Of a stretch of 64,000 bases of DNA, positions 34,939-44,234 are shown in pieces. A model generated the notes under the pieces. The model saw nothing but the letters and a program-made list of their open reading frames with translations, did no database searches and had not been told where the DNA came from. The position numbers were made by a program, and so were the translations under genes. This DNA comes from Cohnella thailandensis (GTDB lineage Bacteria > Bacillota > Bacilli > Paenibacillales > Paenibacillaceae). The stretch covers positions 17,016-81,015 of the forward strand of contig NZ_JACJVQ010000016.1 in the NCBI RefSeq assembly GCF_014212135.1, given 5' to 3'. The stretch's first letter is position 1, and each line of letters opens with the position of its first letter.

Positions 34939-37900
34939 ATGTTATTCATGAAAAGGCGAAGTATCATTCCTCTTGTTCTGTCTTTCGTGTTGCTGCTGGC
35001 TGCGGCGGTTCCTTACGGCTCCGGGAAGGCGAATGCGGCGCAAACGGGAGCGGGAAGCGGAATCGTAAAAATCGCCGCGGGAGCGTATCATTCGTTGGCG
35101 CTGAAGTCGGACGGCACCGTTGTCGCCTGGGGAAGCAATAGCGCTGGTCAAACGGACGTGCCGGACGAGCTTGCCGGGCCGGGGAAAGCGATCGATATCG
35201 CGGCGGCAGGGAATTATTCGCTGGCGCTGAAATCGGACGGCACCGTCGTTGCCTGGGGTGATAATCATAATGGGGTAACGGACGTGCCGGCCGGACTTAC
35301 CGGGGTTGTGGCGATCGCAGCGGGAGGCGCTCATGTGCTGGCGCTGAAATCGGACGGCACCGTCGTCGCCTGGGGAAGTAATACGTTTGGTCAATCGACC
35401 GTGCCGGCCGGACTTACCGGGATCGTGGCGGTCGCGGCGGGAGAGATTCATTCGCTGGCGCTGAAGTCGGACGGCACCGTCGTCGCCTGGGGAAATAATG
35501 ATGAGGGTCAAACGAACGTGCCGAACGGGCTTGCCAAACCGGTCAAGGGTGGCGCTGTCGCGGCGGGATCGATTCATTCGCTGGCGCTGAAGTCGGACGG
35601 CACCGTCGAAGCCTGGGGAGGCAGCCCGGGAGAAGTCTGGGGAGACGGCGACCCGAGAATTGGTCAATTGACCGTGCCGGCCGGGCTTGCCGGGGTGACG
35701 GCAATCGCAGCGGGAGCGTATCATTCGCTGGCACTGAAGGCGAACGGCTCTGTTGTCGCTTGGGGAGATAACCGTTACGGTCAAACGGACGTGCCCGGGC
35801 TCTCCGGCGTGAAGGCCGTCTCGGCGGGAACGCAACATTCGCTGGCGCTGACAGCGAACGGCACCGTCGTCGCTTGGGGAGATAACTATTATGGTCAAAC
35901 GACCGTGCCGGCCGGACTCTCCGGGGTGGTGGCGATCGCGGCGGGAGGGTTTCATTCGCTGGCGTTGAAGGCCGACGGCACCGTTGTCGCCTGGGGAAGT
36001 AATGCCGGTGGCCAAACGAACGTGCCTGCCGGACTCTCCGGGGTGGTGGCGATCGCGGCGGGAGGGATACATTCGCTGGCGCTGAAGTCGGACGGTACCG
36101 TCGTCGCCTGGGGCGGCGATTTTCATGGTCAATCGTACGTTCCGGCCGGGCTTACCGGAGTGGTGGCGATCTCGGCGGGAGGGCTTCATTCGGTGGCGCT
36201 GAAAACGGACGGTACCGTCGTCGCCTGGGGTGATGATTTTTATGGTCAATCGGACGTGCCTGCCGGACTCTCCGGGGTGGTGGCGATCTCGGCGGGAGGG
36301 ACTCTTTCGCTGGCGCTGAAGTCGGACGGCACCGTCGTCGCCTGGGGGGATAACTATTATGGTCAATTGAACGTGCCGGGTAATAACCGCCTGAGCGGCC
36401 TTACGGTGCAGGAGGGCGACCTGGATCCCGATTATTCCTCTTCGGTCACCGCTTATACCCTCGACGGCCCATTGGTATCGAGCGTGCATATCAAGGCAAC
36501 GCTCGCCGACCCGACTTACGCCCAGCTTTATGTCGACGACAAGCCGGTAGCCAGCGGGAATACCGCTACGGTCAGCGTCTCGGGAGCGTCGACGGTCATC
36601 CCGATTCGGGTGGAACCGTATTTGAAGCCGCCTCGAACGTATACGATCACCGTGCATGGAGACGGAGAGCCTCCTGAAGTTCAGTTCGCCGCGAACGGAC
36701 ATGCGACGCCTTCGCACACGGCGGAGAGCACCGTAACCGTGACGGATGCGGAAAGCGGCGTCGACACAGCCTCGCTGCAATACGCATGGACGCAAGACAC
36801 GGCCGTTCCCGCAGACGGCTGGACCGATTTTGCCGACGGCGACACGCTGCGGCAGACGAGCGGGGACGGCAACTGGTACTTGCATATTCGCGCGCATGAT
36901 CTGGCCGGGAATGTCGCCGACGCGGTATCGAATGCGTTCGTGCTGGACAATACGGCACCGGAGCTTGCGTTGAACGGCAGCAATCCGATGAATATCCCGC
37001 AAGGCGGGGCGTATACGGAACCGGGGGCGACCGCGACCGATGCGATCGACGGAAATCTCTCCTCGTCCGTCGTCATTACGGGCGACGTCGACACGACACG
37101 CCTTGGCAATTACCCGGTTCAATATGCGGTAACGGACCGCGCCGGGAATATCGCTTCGGTCATCCGCAATGTGTACGTGTACGACGGAGACGAGCCGGCG
37201 ATTTATTTGAACGGAGCGAATCCCATGACGGTTGAAGCGAACAGCCCGTTTGTCGATCCCGGCGCAACGGCGCAGGATGCGCAGGACGGCGATCTTTCCG
37301 CTTCGATCGTGGTGACCGGAACGGTGGATACGTCGACACTCGGCACGTATACGCTGACCTATAACGTTTCCGATGCCGCAGGCAATGCGGCTGCGACCGT
37401 GACGCGCACGGTCTATGTGCAAGATACGCAGCCTCCCGTTCTCGCGCTGCTCGGCGATCCCGCGATGAGCGTGCCGCTGGGCGCAGCGTTTGCCGATCCC
37501 GGAGCGCAAGCGACCGATGCCTATTATGGCGACATCTCCGATCGCATTGTCGTGACCGGAACGGTAGATACAAGCCAAGCGGGCGAGTATACGCTGCGGT
37601 ACAGCGTGGAGGATCCATCCGGCAATTCCGCCTCAGTCATCCGCGATGTGAACGTGTACGACGGAGACGAGCCGGTCATTAATTTGAACGGACCGAACCC
37701 CATGACGGTGGAAGCGAACAGCCCGTTTGTCGATCCCGGCGCAACGGCGCAGGATGCGCAGGACGGCGATCTTTCCGTTTCGATCATGGTGACCGGAACG
37801 GTGGATACGTCGACACTCGGCACGTATACGCTGACCTATAACGTTTCCGATGCCGCAGGCAATGCGGCTGCGACCGTGACGCGCACGGTCTATGTGCAGG

Positions 37901-39876
37901 ATACGCAGCCTCCCGTTCTCACGCTGCTCGGCGATCCCGTGATAAGCGTGCCGCTGGGCTCAGCGTTTGCCGATCCCGGAGCGCAAGCGACCGATGCCTA
38001 TTACGGCGACATCTCCGATCGCATTGTCGTGACCGGAACGGTAGATACAAGCCAAGCGGGCGAGTATACGCTGCGGTACAGCGTGGAGGATCCATCCGGC
38101 AATGCCGCCTCGGTCATCCGCGACGTGTACGTGTACGACGGAGACGGACCGGCGATTTATTTGAATGGATCGAATCCCATGAAGGTGGAAGCGAACAGCC
38201 TGTTTGTCGATCCCGGCGCAACGGCGCAGGATGCGCAGGACGGCGATCTTTCCGCTTCGATCATGGTGACCGGAACGGTGGATACGTCGACACTCGGCAC
38301 GTATACGCTGACCTATAACGTTTCCGATGCCGCAGGCAATGAGGCGCAAAGCGTGACGCGCACGGTCTATGTGCAAGATACGCAGTCTCCCGTTCTCACG
38401 CTGCTCGGCGATCCCGCGATGAGCGTGCCGCTGGGAGCAACATTTGCCGATCCCGGAGCGCAAGCGACCGATGCCTATTACGGCGACATCTCCGATCGCA
38501 TTGTCGTGACCGGAACGGTAGATACAAGCCAAGCGGGCGAGTATAAGCTGCGGTACAGCGTGGAGGATCCATCCGGCAATGCCGCCGCGGAAGCGACGCG
38601 CACGGTGACGGTCACGGCTCCTGATGGTTCCAATGGCTCCGACGGCTCCTCAGGCAGCGACGAGCCTGCGGTCATCCACCAGGTGAGCGTCAAAATCAAC
38701 GGCGTGGTCAAATGGGTGGGCGCATCGTACGAAACGTCCGGCGGTAAACGCATAACCCGGATTTTCCCGACGGCGGGGCAATTGTCCGAAGCGTTGGCAA
38801 CCGAGCCGAACGGCATTCGGATCGAAGCGCAAGACATCGGAGACTCGATCAAGATGGACCTTCCGGCCGCTCCGCTGCTTCACGCGCTGGAAGTTCGTCC
38901 CGACGCCCTGCTGGAATGGCGCGTTAACGGAAACGGCCTGCTCATTCCGCTCCGCGTCCTGCAAGGAGTTCCGAAGGAAACGGTCGTTACCTTCGGGATA
39001 GCAGAGGCTGCGGGTTCCGTCAGCGACGCCGGGAACGGAGCGATCGCAAGAGCGGGGGGAGAGCCGCTGCTCCCTTATCCGGTCGTGTATTCGCTCCAGG
39101 CCAACGACGGCAGCAGCATCGATTGGGGCCGAACGTACGCGACTCTGACGGCCGCTCTGCCCGAACCGGCCAATCCGGATCAAGCGACTGCCGTACGCAT
39201 CGACGAAAACGGGCGGATGCGGTTCGCGCCGGCTGTCTTCTCGAACGACGGCTCCCCCCTGGTGACGATTCGTTCGCTTTATAACGGCGCTTATTCGGTC
39301 ACCCGATCGGATCGTTCGTTTGCGGATTTGAACGGGCATTGGGCACAAAAGGATATCGTCCTGATGGCGAATAAACTGCTTGTCGAAGGAAGAACGCAAG
39401 ACCGATTCGTGCCGGACGATCGCATCAGCCGCGCCGAATTTGCCGTCATGCTCGTGCGCGCTCTCGGCCTGGACGATGGACCAAACGATTCGACGACTTT
39501 CCGGGACGTGGCGCCGGGAGCGTGGTATGCGGGGGCCGTTCGGGCCGCTCAACAACATCAGCTCATCAACGGCTTGGGGGACGGGACGTTCCGGCCGGAG
39601 GCTCCCGTTACCCGCGAACAAATGGCGGTCATGATCGTCAGGGCGATGGAGTACGCCGGACATGCGCCGGATGCGAACGGGGCGATGGCGAGAACGTTCG
39701 CCGACGCGGCGGACATCGCGCCATGGGCGGACGCCGCGGTGGAGCGGCTGACCGAAGCCTCCATCATCCTCGGGTTGACCGAAACGAAGTTCGGCCCCGG
39801 GGAATATGCGTCCCGCGCGCAAAGCGCCGTCCTGTTGAAGCGGATGCTGCAGGCGATGCAATTTATCAATCCGTAA
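34939..39876 (+). CDS. S-layer-anchored RCC1-like repeat surface protein, 1645 aa
   Basis: A signal peptide ends near KANAAQ (about residue 34). Eleven RCC1-like repeats of about 40 residues follow (about 38-480, core HSLALKSDGTVVAWG), then a cadherin-like beta-sandwich (LSGLTVQEGDLDPDYS, about 484-570), an Ig-like region, and seven DUF5011/HYR-like Ig repeats (from about residue 675). A unique region and three SLH domains (from about 1461; FADLNGHWAQKDI, FRDVAPGAWYAG, FADAADIAPWAD) end the protein. SLH domains bind pyruvylated secondary wall polymer, so it is displayed at the surface. ATG 34939 with GGGAG 9 bp upstream was preferred to GTG 34924. A structural or binding role is likely; no enzyme domain was seen. 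Confidence 0.9.
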   Translation: MLFMKRRSIIPLVLSFVLLLAAAVPYGSGKANAAQTGAGSGIVKIAAGAYHSLALKSDGTVVAWGSNSAGQTDVPDELAGPGKAIDIAAAGNYSLALKSDGTVVAWGDNHNGVTDVPAGLTGVVAIAAGGAHVLALKSDGTVVAWGSNTFGQSTVPAGLTGIVAVAAGEIHSLALKSDGTVVAWGNNDEGQTNVPNGLAKPVKGGAVAAGSIHSLALKSDGTVEAWGGSPGEVWGDGDPRIGQLTVPAGLAGVTAIAAGAYHSLALKANGSVVAWGDNRYGQTDVPGLSGVKAVSAGTQHSLALTANGTVVAWGDNYYGQTTVPAGLSGVVAIAAGGFHSLALKADGTVVAWGSNAGGQTNVPAGLSGVVAIAAGGIHSLALKSDGTVVAWGGDFHGQSYVPAGLTGVVAISAGGLHSVALKTDGTVVAWGDDFYGQSDVPAGLSGVVAISAGGTLSLALKSDGTVVAWGDNYYGQLNVPGNNRLSGLTVQEGDLDPDYSSSVTAYTLDGPLVSSVHIKATLADPTYAQLYVDDKPVASGNTATVSVSGASTVIPIRVEPYLKPPRTYTITVHGDGEPPEVQFAANGHATPSHTAESTVTVTDAESGVDTASLQYAWTQDTAVPADGWTDFADGDTLRQTSGDGNWYLHIRAHDLAGNVADAVSNAFVLDNTAPELALNGSNPMNIPQGGAYTEPGATATDAIDGNLSSSVVITGDVDTTRLGNYPVQYAVTDRAGNIASVIRNVYVYDGDEPAIYLNGANPMTVEANSPFVDPGATAQDAQDGDLSASIVVTGTVDTSTLGTYTLTYNVSDAAGNAAATVTRTVYVQDTQPPVLALLGDPAMSVPLGAAFADPGAQATDAYYGDISDRIVVTGTVDTSQAGEYTLRYSVEDPSGNSASVIRDVNVYDGDEPVINLNGPNPMTVEANSPFVDPGATAQDAQDGDLSVSIMVTGTVDTSTLGTYTLTYNVSDAAGNAAATVTRTVYVQDTQPPVLTLLGDPVISVPLGSAFADPGAQATDAYYGDISDRIVVTGTVDTSQAGEYTLRYSVEDPSGNAASVIRDVYVYDGDGPAIYLNGSNPMKVEANSLFVDPGATAQDAQDGDLSASIMVTGTVDTSTLGTYTLTYNVSDAAGNEAQSVTRTVYVQDTQSPVLTLLGDPAMSVPLGATFADPGAQATDAYYGDISDRIVVTGTVDTSQAGEYKLRYSVEDPSGNAAAEATRTVTVTAPDGSNGSDGSSGSDEPAVIHQVSVKINGVVKWVGASYETSGGKRITRIFPTAGQLSEALATEPNGIRIEAQDIGDSIKMDLPAAPLLHALEVRPDALLEWRVNGNGLLIPLRVLQGVPKETVVTFGIAEAAGSVSDAGNGAIARAGGEPLLPYPVVYSLQANDGSSIDWGRTYATLTAALPEPANPDQATAVRIDENGRMRFAPAVFSNDGSPLVTIRSLYNGAYSVTRSDRSFADLNGHWAQKDIVLMANKLLVEGRTQDRFVPDDRISRAEFAVMLVRALGLDDGPNDSTTFRDVAPGAWYAGAVRAAQQHQLINGLGDGTFRPEAPVTREQMAVMIVRAMEYAGHAPDANGAMARTFADAADIAPWADAAVERLTEASIILGLTETKFGPGEYASRAQSAVLLKRMLQAMQFINP
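37201..38631 (+). repeat. Three tandem 477-bp intragenic repeats
   Basis: Copies start at 37201, 37678 and 38155. Each encodes two Ig-like modules (LNGxNPM... followed by LLGDP...) and the copies differ by only scattered substitutions, such as the change to CAAAGC near 38345 in the third copy. The exact 159-codon unit keeps frame, so copy number can vary by recombination. Confidence 0.92.
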
Positions 39877-39901
39877 GCTTTAAGGATTCGAGTGGAAATT
39901 C

Positions 39902-39940
39902 AAACAATCTGCCCCAGGCGATGCCTGGGGCAGATTGTTT
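39902..39940. terminator. Bidirectional terminator between convergent genes
   Basis: AAACAATCTGCCCCAGGC and its exact complement are separated by GAT, an 18-bp perfect stem with A and T ends on both strands. It sits between the SLH protein and the convergent neopullulanase. Confidence 0.95.
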
Positions 39941-40015
39941 ACAAAGCTCCTAGCGATTAATATCGCGATCAACGGCCGTCGTTCCGAAGCGGGAAGGTCG
40001 GCCATACCTCCTGGT

Positions 40016-41758
40016 TTAAGCTTGCTTTAGCACCATGAATCCATAACCCGGAAGCCGAACGTCGATCTTCCCCTTGGACGAACGGACCGGCTCGCCGGAG
40101 TAGGCGTTCACCCACTGGCCTTCCTCTTCCACCGAGACCTTCGCTTTGCCCTTGCCGGCGTTCATCGCGACGATCAAACGGTCCCCGTCCTCGGAACGGC
40201 GCTCGTAGACGAGCACCTTGCCGCCTTCCTCCGCCCGAAGGAAGCGAAGGTCGACGCTCCTTAACGCCGAGTGCTTGGCGCGCAGCGCGAGGGTGCTCCG
40301 GTAGAAGTCGAGCATCTCGGCGTCCTGCTTCTCTTCGTCCCATTCCATGCACTTGCGGCAGTCCGGATCGCCTTCCCCGGTCATGCCGATCTCGTCGCCG
40401 TAGTAGATGCAAGGCGTTCCCGGATACGTGAGCTGGAATAACGCGGAGAGCCGCATCCGGTGCCCGTCCTCCTTGCAAAGCGTGAGCAGGCGAGGGGTAT
40501 CGTGGCTGCCAAGAAGATTAAACGCGGCTTCGTTCACCTGCCGCGGGTAGGAGGCGAGCTGCTTGCCGATCCGGTTCGCGAAGGCGGCGGCATCGATCTT
40601 GCCCTTGGCGAAGAAGTCGAGCACGGCGTTCGTTAACGGATAGTTCATGACAGCGTCGAACTGGTCGCCCTGAAGCCAAGGCATCGAGTCGTGCCAGATC
40701 TCCCCGAGAATGTAGGCGTCCGGATTGACGGATTTGACCGTCTTGCGGAATTCGCGCCAGAATTCATGATCGACCTCGTTCGCCACGTCCAGCCGCCAGC
40801 CGTCGATGCCGATCTCCTCCACCCAATAACGGGCCACCTCGAGCAAGTACTTTTTCACCTCCGCGTTCTCGGTATTCAGCTTGGGCATGATCGGCTCGAA
40901 CGCGAACGTCTCGTACGTCGGAATGCCGTCCTTGATCGTCAGCGGGAACTCCCGCACGTGGAACCAATTCGCATAGGGAGACTCCGCTCCCTTCTCGAGA
41001 ACGTCGACGAACGGAGGGAACGTCTTCCCGGCATGGTTGAACACCGCGTCCAGAAGCACCCGAATGCCGCGCGCGTGACAGGCGTCGACCAGCTCCTTAA
41101 GCTTCTCGTTCGTTCCGAAGTGAGGGTCCACCTTCAGATAATCCCGGGTGTCGTACTTGTGGTTGGTCGTCGCTTCGAACAGCGGGGTGAAGTAGATCGC
41201 GTTAACGCCCAGCTTCTCGATATAGTCGAGATGGTCGAGGACTCCCTGCAGGTCGCCTCCGAAGAAATTCTTGGGGGTCGGCTTGCCGCCCCAGGGCTCG
41301 GCGTTCTTCGGGCTGATCGAAGGATCGCCGTTCGCGAACCGCTCGGGGAAAATCTGATAGAACACGGCGTCCTTCACCCAAGCCGGGGGCGTAAACACGT
41401 CTACGGGATTGATAAACGGGAATTCGAACATGTTCTCGGAGTCGGACGGCGCTTTCGTGCGGAACTCCTTCTCGTTCAGGTAGAGGCTGTCGGCCCCTTG
41501 GCGAAAATGAAAAGCATAACGCAGGCGGCGGTACGGAGGCCGGACGGCGGCTTCCCAGTAATCGAACCGGTCGTCCGAAGCGAAGCGGCGCATCGGCACG
41601 CTGTCTTTCGTTTCTTTCCAAGCGTACTTGTCGCCGACGATGGCGTGGACGGAATCGACGTCGTTCTTCTTGGTGCGGACCCTCAGGTGCACGGTTTTGC
41701 CGTCATACGCATAAGACCAGTTCTGCTTCGGACGATGATAGATCGCTTCTTTTAACAT
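40016..41758 (-). CDS. Neopullulanase / cyclomaltodextrinase (GH13_20)
   Basis: This 580-residue enzyme has an N-terminal CBM34-type domain (about 1-120, starting [16 protein letters not shown]), a GH13 barrel and a C-terminal sheet domain ending [11 protein letters not shown]. The catalytic triad is Asp324 (WRLDVANE), Glu353 (GEIWHD) and Asp420 (GSHDTPR). It lacks a signal peptide, so it should open cyclodextrins, pullulan fragments and maltodextrins inside the cell, complementing the CGTase-like exoenzyme and mdx importer. ATG 41758 has GAGGAGCG upstream and matches homologous N-termini, so the longer opening from 41794 was rejected. A cre site lies upstream. Confidence 0.92.
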   Translation of the reverse strand: MLKEAIYHRPKQNWSYAYDGKTVHLRVRTKKNDVDSVHAIVGDKYAWKETKDSVPMRRFASDDRFDYWEAAVRPPYRRLRYAFHFRQGADSLYLNEKEFRTKAPSDSENMFEFPFINPVDVFTPPAWVKDAVFYQIFPERFANGDPSISPKNAEPWGGKPTPKNFFGGDLQGVLDHLDYIEKLGVNAIYFTPLFEATTNHKYDTRDYLKVDPHFGTNEKLKELVDACHARGIRVLLDAVFNHAGKTFPPFVDVLEKGAESPYANWFHVREFPLTIKDGIPTYETFAFEPIMPKLNTENAEVKKYLLEVARYWVEEIGIDGWRLDVANEVDHEFWREFRKTVKSVNPDAYILGEIWHDSMPWLQGDQFDAVMNYPLTNAVLDFFAKGKIDAAAFANRIGKQLASYPRQVNEAAFNLLGSHDTPRLLTLCKEDGHRMRLSALFQLTYPGTPCIYYGDEIGMTGEGDPDCRKCMEWDEEKQDAEMLDFYRSTLALRAKHSALRSVDLRFLRAEEGGKVLVYERRSEDGDRLIVAMNAGKGKAKVSVEEEGQWVNAYSGEPVRSSKGKIDVRLPGYGFMVLKQA

Positions 41759-42090
41759 GCTCTTCGCTCCTCTGATTGAGATGGACTCCGACAACCGGCG
41801 AACAAGAAGAACGGCAAAAAAGGCACAATCCTCCCGCCAACTGCCTGCGCGCCGAGGTTGTACCTTGAAGGTAGCATTGCCTTTGAATTGTCATCGTTTA
41901 CATTTCCAATTATAAGCGATCCCGGAAGGGCCGCCAAGCCCGGCTTTATCGGAATTTTGTATGTTTTTTTGCCATCGTTCGAGCGATTCGGAGCCCGTCG
42001 GCCAAGACAAGTCGAAAGAGGATATGGTTTAATAAGGGAGTAGGTTGAAACCAGACGGGACCAATACGCGATTGACGGAGGATTCGAGAC
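41759..42090. other. Divergent promoter region of neopullulanase and yerB-like gene
   Basis: No gene is seen in this 332-bp gap. It contains the cre site at 41889-41902 and AT-rich stretches around 41915-41975. No operator palindrome other than cre was recognised. Confidence 0.6.
41889..41902 (-). promoter_or_regulatory. Catabolite-responsive element upstream of neopullulanase
   Basis: Read on the minus strand, TGTAAACGATGACA satisfies every position of the cre consensus TGWAANCGNTNWCA. It lies about 130 bp upstream of the start, in the probable promoter region, which suggests CcpA control. Confidence 0.78.
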
Positions 42091-43170
42091 ATGGACGCGA
42101 CTAGTAAAAAGACCCTGCGCTACCCTATCATTCTGGCATTGGCGGCAAGCCTGCTCGTCCTGCCCGCTTGCGGGGGCACAGACAAGCCTGCGGAGGCGAA
42201 TCCATCCGGAGAGAGCTCGCCAAGCGCTTCGGCTTCGGCCGGCCCGGACGCGTCCGAGGCGCCCGTTGCCAACTTTCTCGCTCCTCTGACCGGCTTGCCG
42301 TCGGTGGAAGAAGTGACGAAGCGGCCGCTTTCGGTCATGATCAACAACTACGCGGCGGCGCGTCCCCAATCGGGGCTGACTCAGGCGGATACGGTGTGGG
42401 AGGTGCTTGCAGAAGGCGGCATTACCCGGTTGGTGGCTATTTTCCAAAGCAAGAGCTTTACGGATCCGATCGGTCCCATTCGCAGCATTCGCCCCTACCT
42501 GATCGACATCGGAGAAAGCTACGGCGGCGTTCTCGTGCATGCCGGAGCCAGCAACGACGCCCTTGCGCTCCTTCAGCATTCCGGCAAAGCCGATCTCGAC
42601 GAGATCAACAACGCGGGCGCTTATTTCTATCGGGAGAAGTCCCGCAAAGCGCCGCACAACCTCTATTCGACGCTCGAGATGCTCCGCGAGGGAGCGGCCA
42701 AGCGCAAGTTCGACGAGACGGCGGACGTGCCGCTCGTGACGTTCAGCCCGCAGCCGGACGCAGCTTCCGCGGCAACCGCGTCGCAGATCGAGGTGAAGTT
42801 CCAGCTCTCGGACTACAAGGTCGAGTACGCGTATGACGCGGCGACGGGGCTATACGCCCGTTCGATCAACGGAGAGCCGCACATCGACTTGAACAACGGA
42901 GAGCAACTCAAGGCGGCCAACCTGGTCGTGTTCTCGACCAAGCATCGGGCTTACGACGACGTCGGGCGGCTGGAGATCGATTTGAACAGCGGCGGCAAAG
43001 CGTTGTTGTTCCAGCAAGGACATGTCATCGAGTGCACGTGGGAGAGAACGAAAGGGGACATCGTCCGGCTGACGAAGGACGGAAAGGAGCTTCCGTTCGT
43101 TCCGGGCGTGACTTATTACCACGTGGTGCCGAATTCGGATTCGCTGGAGAACCATGTGACGTACCGGTAG
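42091..43170 (+). CDS. yerB: DUF3048 lipoprotein, YerB-like
   Basis: This 359-residue protein has a signal peptide with lipobox LPAC at about residues 24-27, a Ser/Ala-rich linker (to about 60), and a DUF3048 domain: LTGLPSVEEVTKRPLSVMINN, ARPQSGLTQADTVWE, AEGGITRLVAIFQS, GPIRSIRPYLIDI and CTWERTKGDIVRLT are the YerB pattern. Function is unsettled in the family; it is surface-exposed and anchored. It stands alone between two carbohydrate genes and ends at a hairpin. Confidence 0.9.
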   Translation: MDATSKKTLRYPIILALAASLLVLPACGGTDKPAEANPSGESSPSASASAGPDASEAPVANFLAPLTGLPSVEEVTKRPLSVMINNYAAARPQSGLTQADTVWEVLAEGGITRLVAIFQSKSFTDPIGPIRSIRPYLIDIGESYGGVLVHAGASNDALALLQHSGKADLDEINNAGAYFYREKSRKAPHNLYSTLEMLREGAAKRKFDETADVPLVTFSPQPDAASAATASQIEVKFQLSDYKVEYAYDAATGLYARSINGEPHIDLNNGEQLKAANLVVFSTKHRAYDDVGRLEIDLNSGGKALLFQQGHVIECTWERTKGDIVRLTKDGKELPFVPGVTYYHVVPNSDSLENHVTYR

Positions 43171-43205
43171 GGGAGAGACGGGTGGACAGAGCATGGGATA
43201 CGGGG

Positions 43206-43240
43206 AGCCCGGCTGCCGAAGTAGGCGGTCGGGCTTTCTC
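43206..43240. terminator. Bidirectional hairpin between yerB and the AraC gene
   Basis: AGCCCG (43206-43211) pairs with CGGGCT, enclosing CTGCC/GGCGG-type pairing, with TTCTC after it on the plus strand and a C/T-poor tail on the minus strand. It separates two convergent genes. Confidence 0.7.
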
Positions 43241-43256
43241 CATGGGGAGCGGCTGT

Positions 43257-44099
43257 CTACGATTGCTTCCGATACTCGCTCGGAGTCATGCCGAACCACT
43301 TCTTGAACGACTTGGAAAAGTAAAGCGGATCCGCGTACCCGACCGAGCGGGCGACTTCTTCGACGGAGAGCGGCTCAAGCAGCAGGAGCTTGGCTCGGTC
43401 CATCCGAAGCTGCTGCAGGTAACGAACCGGCGACACGCCGATCTCCTGGTGGAACAGCTTCGTCAGGTAGGTGCGGTGGTAGCCGAGCTCCTGCGCCATC
43501 CGCGCGATCGAGACGGAGGAGGCCGCCTGGGCTTGAAGCCAGCGGGCGGCCCGGTCCGCTTCGGCCGCGGCGATGCTTTTTTTGCTTGCGGTGACGGGCG
43601 GTCCGTCCGGACGGTTGGCCTTCGCCCAGGCGGAGAAAGCGAGCTTCAGCCACGCCTCGGCTTCCCAGTCGGCGGTCCATTCCTTCTTGCGGAACGTCCG
43701 CTCGATCTCGTTCATCGCCTTGAGCGCGACGTCCGCTCCTCCGTTCAGAATGGGATGGTCCGCGTCGATCCCGGCGGCCGCGAGCCATCGTTCCGCCTCG
43801 CTCCCGCGAAAGGCGACCCAGCGGTAGCGCCAGGGGGTGCCGGCGGACGATTGGTAGCTGTGCATCTCCCCCGGCAGAATGACGAAGCTGTCGCCCGGCC
43901 CTAAGTCGTAATGGCGGTCGCGGCAGCGGAACCAGCCGGTTCCTTCCATGACCGTATGAATGAGGATATAATCCAGCCGTTGAGGCCCCATCCGATGCTC
44001 CGGCTCGGTCTGCGAATGCCCGGAGAACAGGACGGAGAGCGGCCCGCCTTGACGGGGAGACGGGTGGACGGCGGTGATGGAGACCGGTTTTCTGCGCAT
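43257..44099 (-). CDS. AraC-family regulator, probable melA activator
   Basis: This 280-residue protein has an N-terminal cupin-type ligand domain (about 1-150, with GPGDSFVILPGEMHSY-like turn) and a C-terminal AraC pair of helix-turn-helices (SSVSIARMAQELGYHRTYLT and VEEVARSVGYADPLYFSKSF). ATG 44099 has GGAGGT six bases upstream and was chosen over an earlier in-frame start at 44153. It is divergent from the alpha-galactosidase gene, which it probably activates in response to a galactoside (melibiose/raffinose-type; inference). Confidence 0.87.
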   Translation of the reverse strand: MRRKPVSITAVHPSPRQGGPLSVLFSGHSQTEPEHRMGPQRLDYILIHTVMEGTGWFRCRDRHYDLGPGDSFVILPGEMHSYQSSAGTPWRYRWVAFRGSEAERWLAAAGIDADHPILNGGADVALKAMNEIERTFRKKEWTADWEAEAWLKLAFSAWAKANRPDGPPVTASKKSIAAAEADRAARWLQAQAASSVSIARMAQELGYHRTYLTKLFHQEIGVSPVRYLQQLRMDRAKLLLLEPLSVEEVARSVGYADPLYFSKSFKKWFGMTPSEYRKQS

Positions 44100-44234
44100 G
44101 GATGGACCTCCTCGAATAGAAACGACAAAAGTACATATATCGCATTTTTTCATCCATATGGTTGTAAGCGTTGCCTCTTTATTATAGAACGCAGAGAGTC
44201 TTTATTCTACCTACACTTTAGGAGGTCTCTGCCC

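Noticed and set aside
34942..37578. 878-codon open frame antisense to the RCC1-SLH gene
   Set aside because: It is a shadow of the repeated GC-rich coding sequence; the plus-strand product has a signal peptide, repeats and SLH domains.
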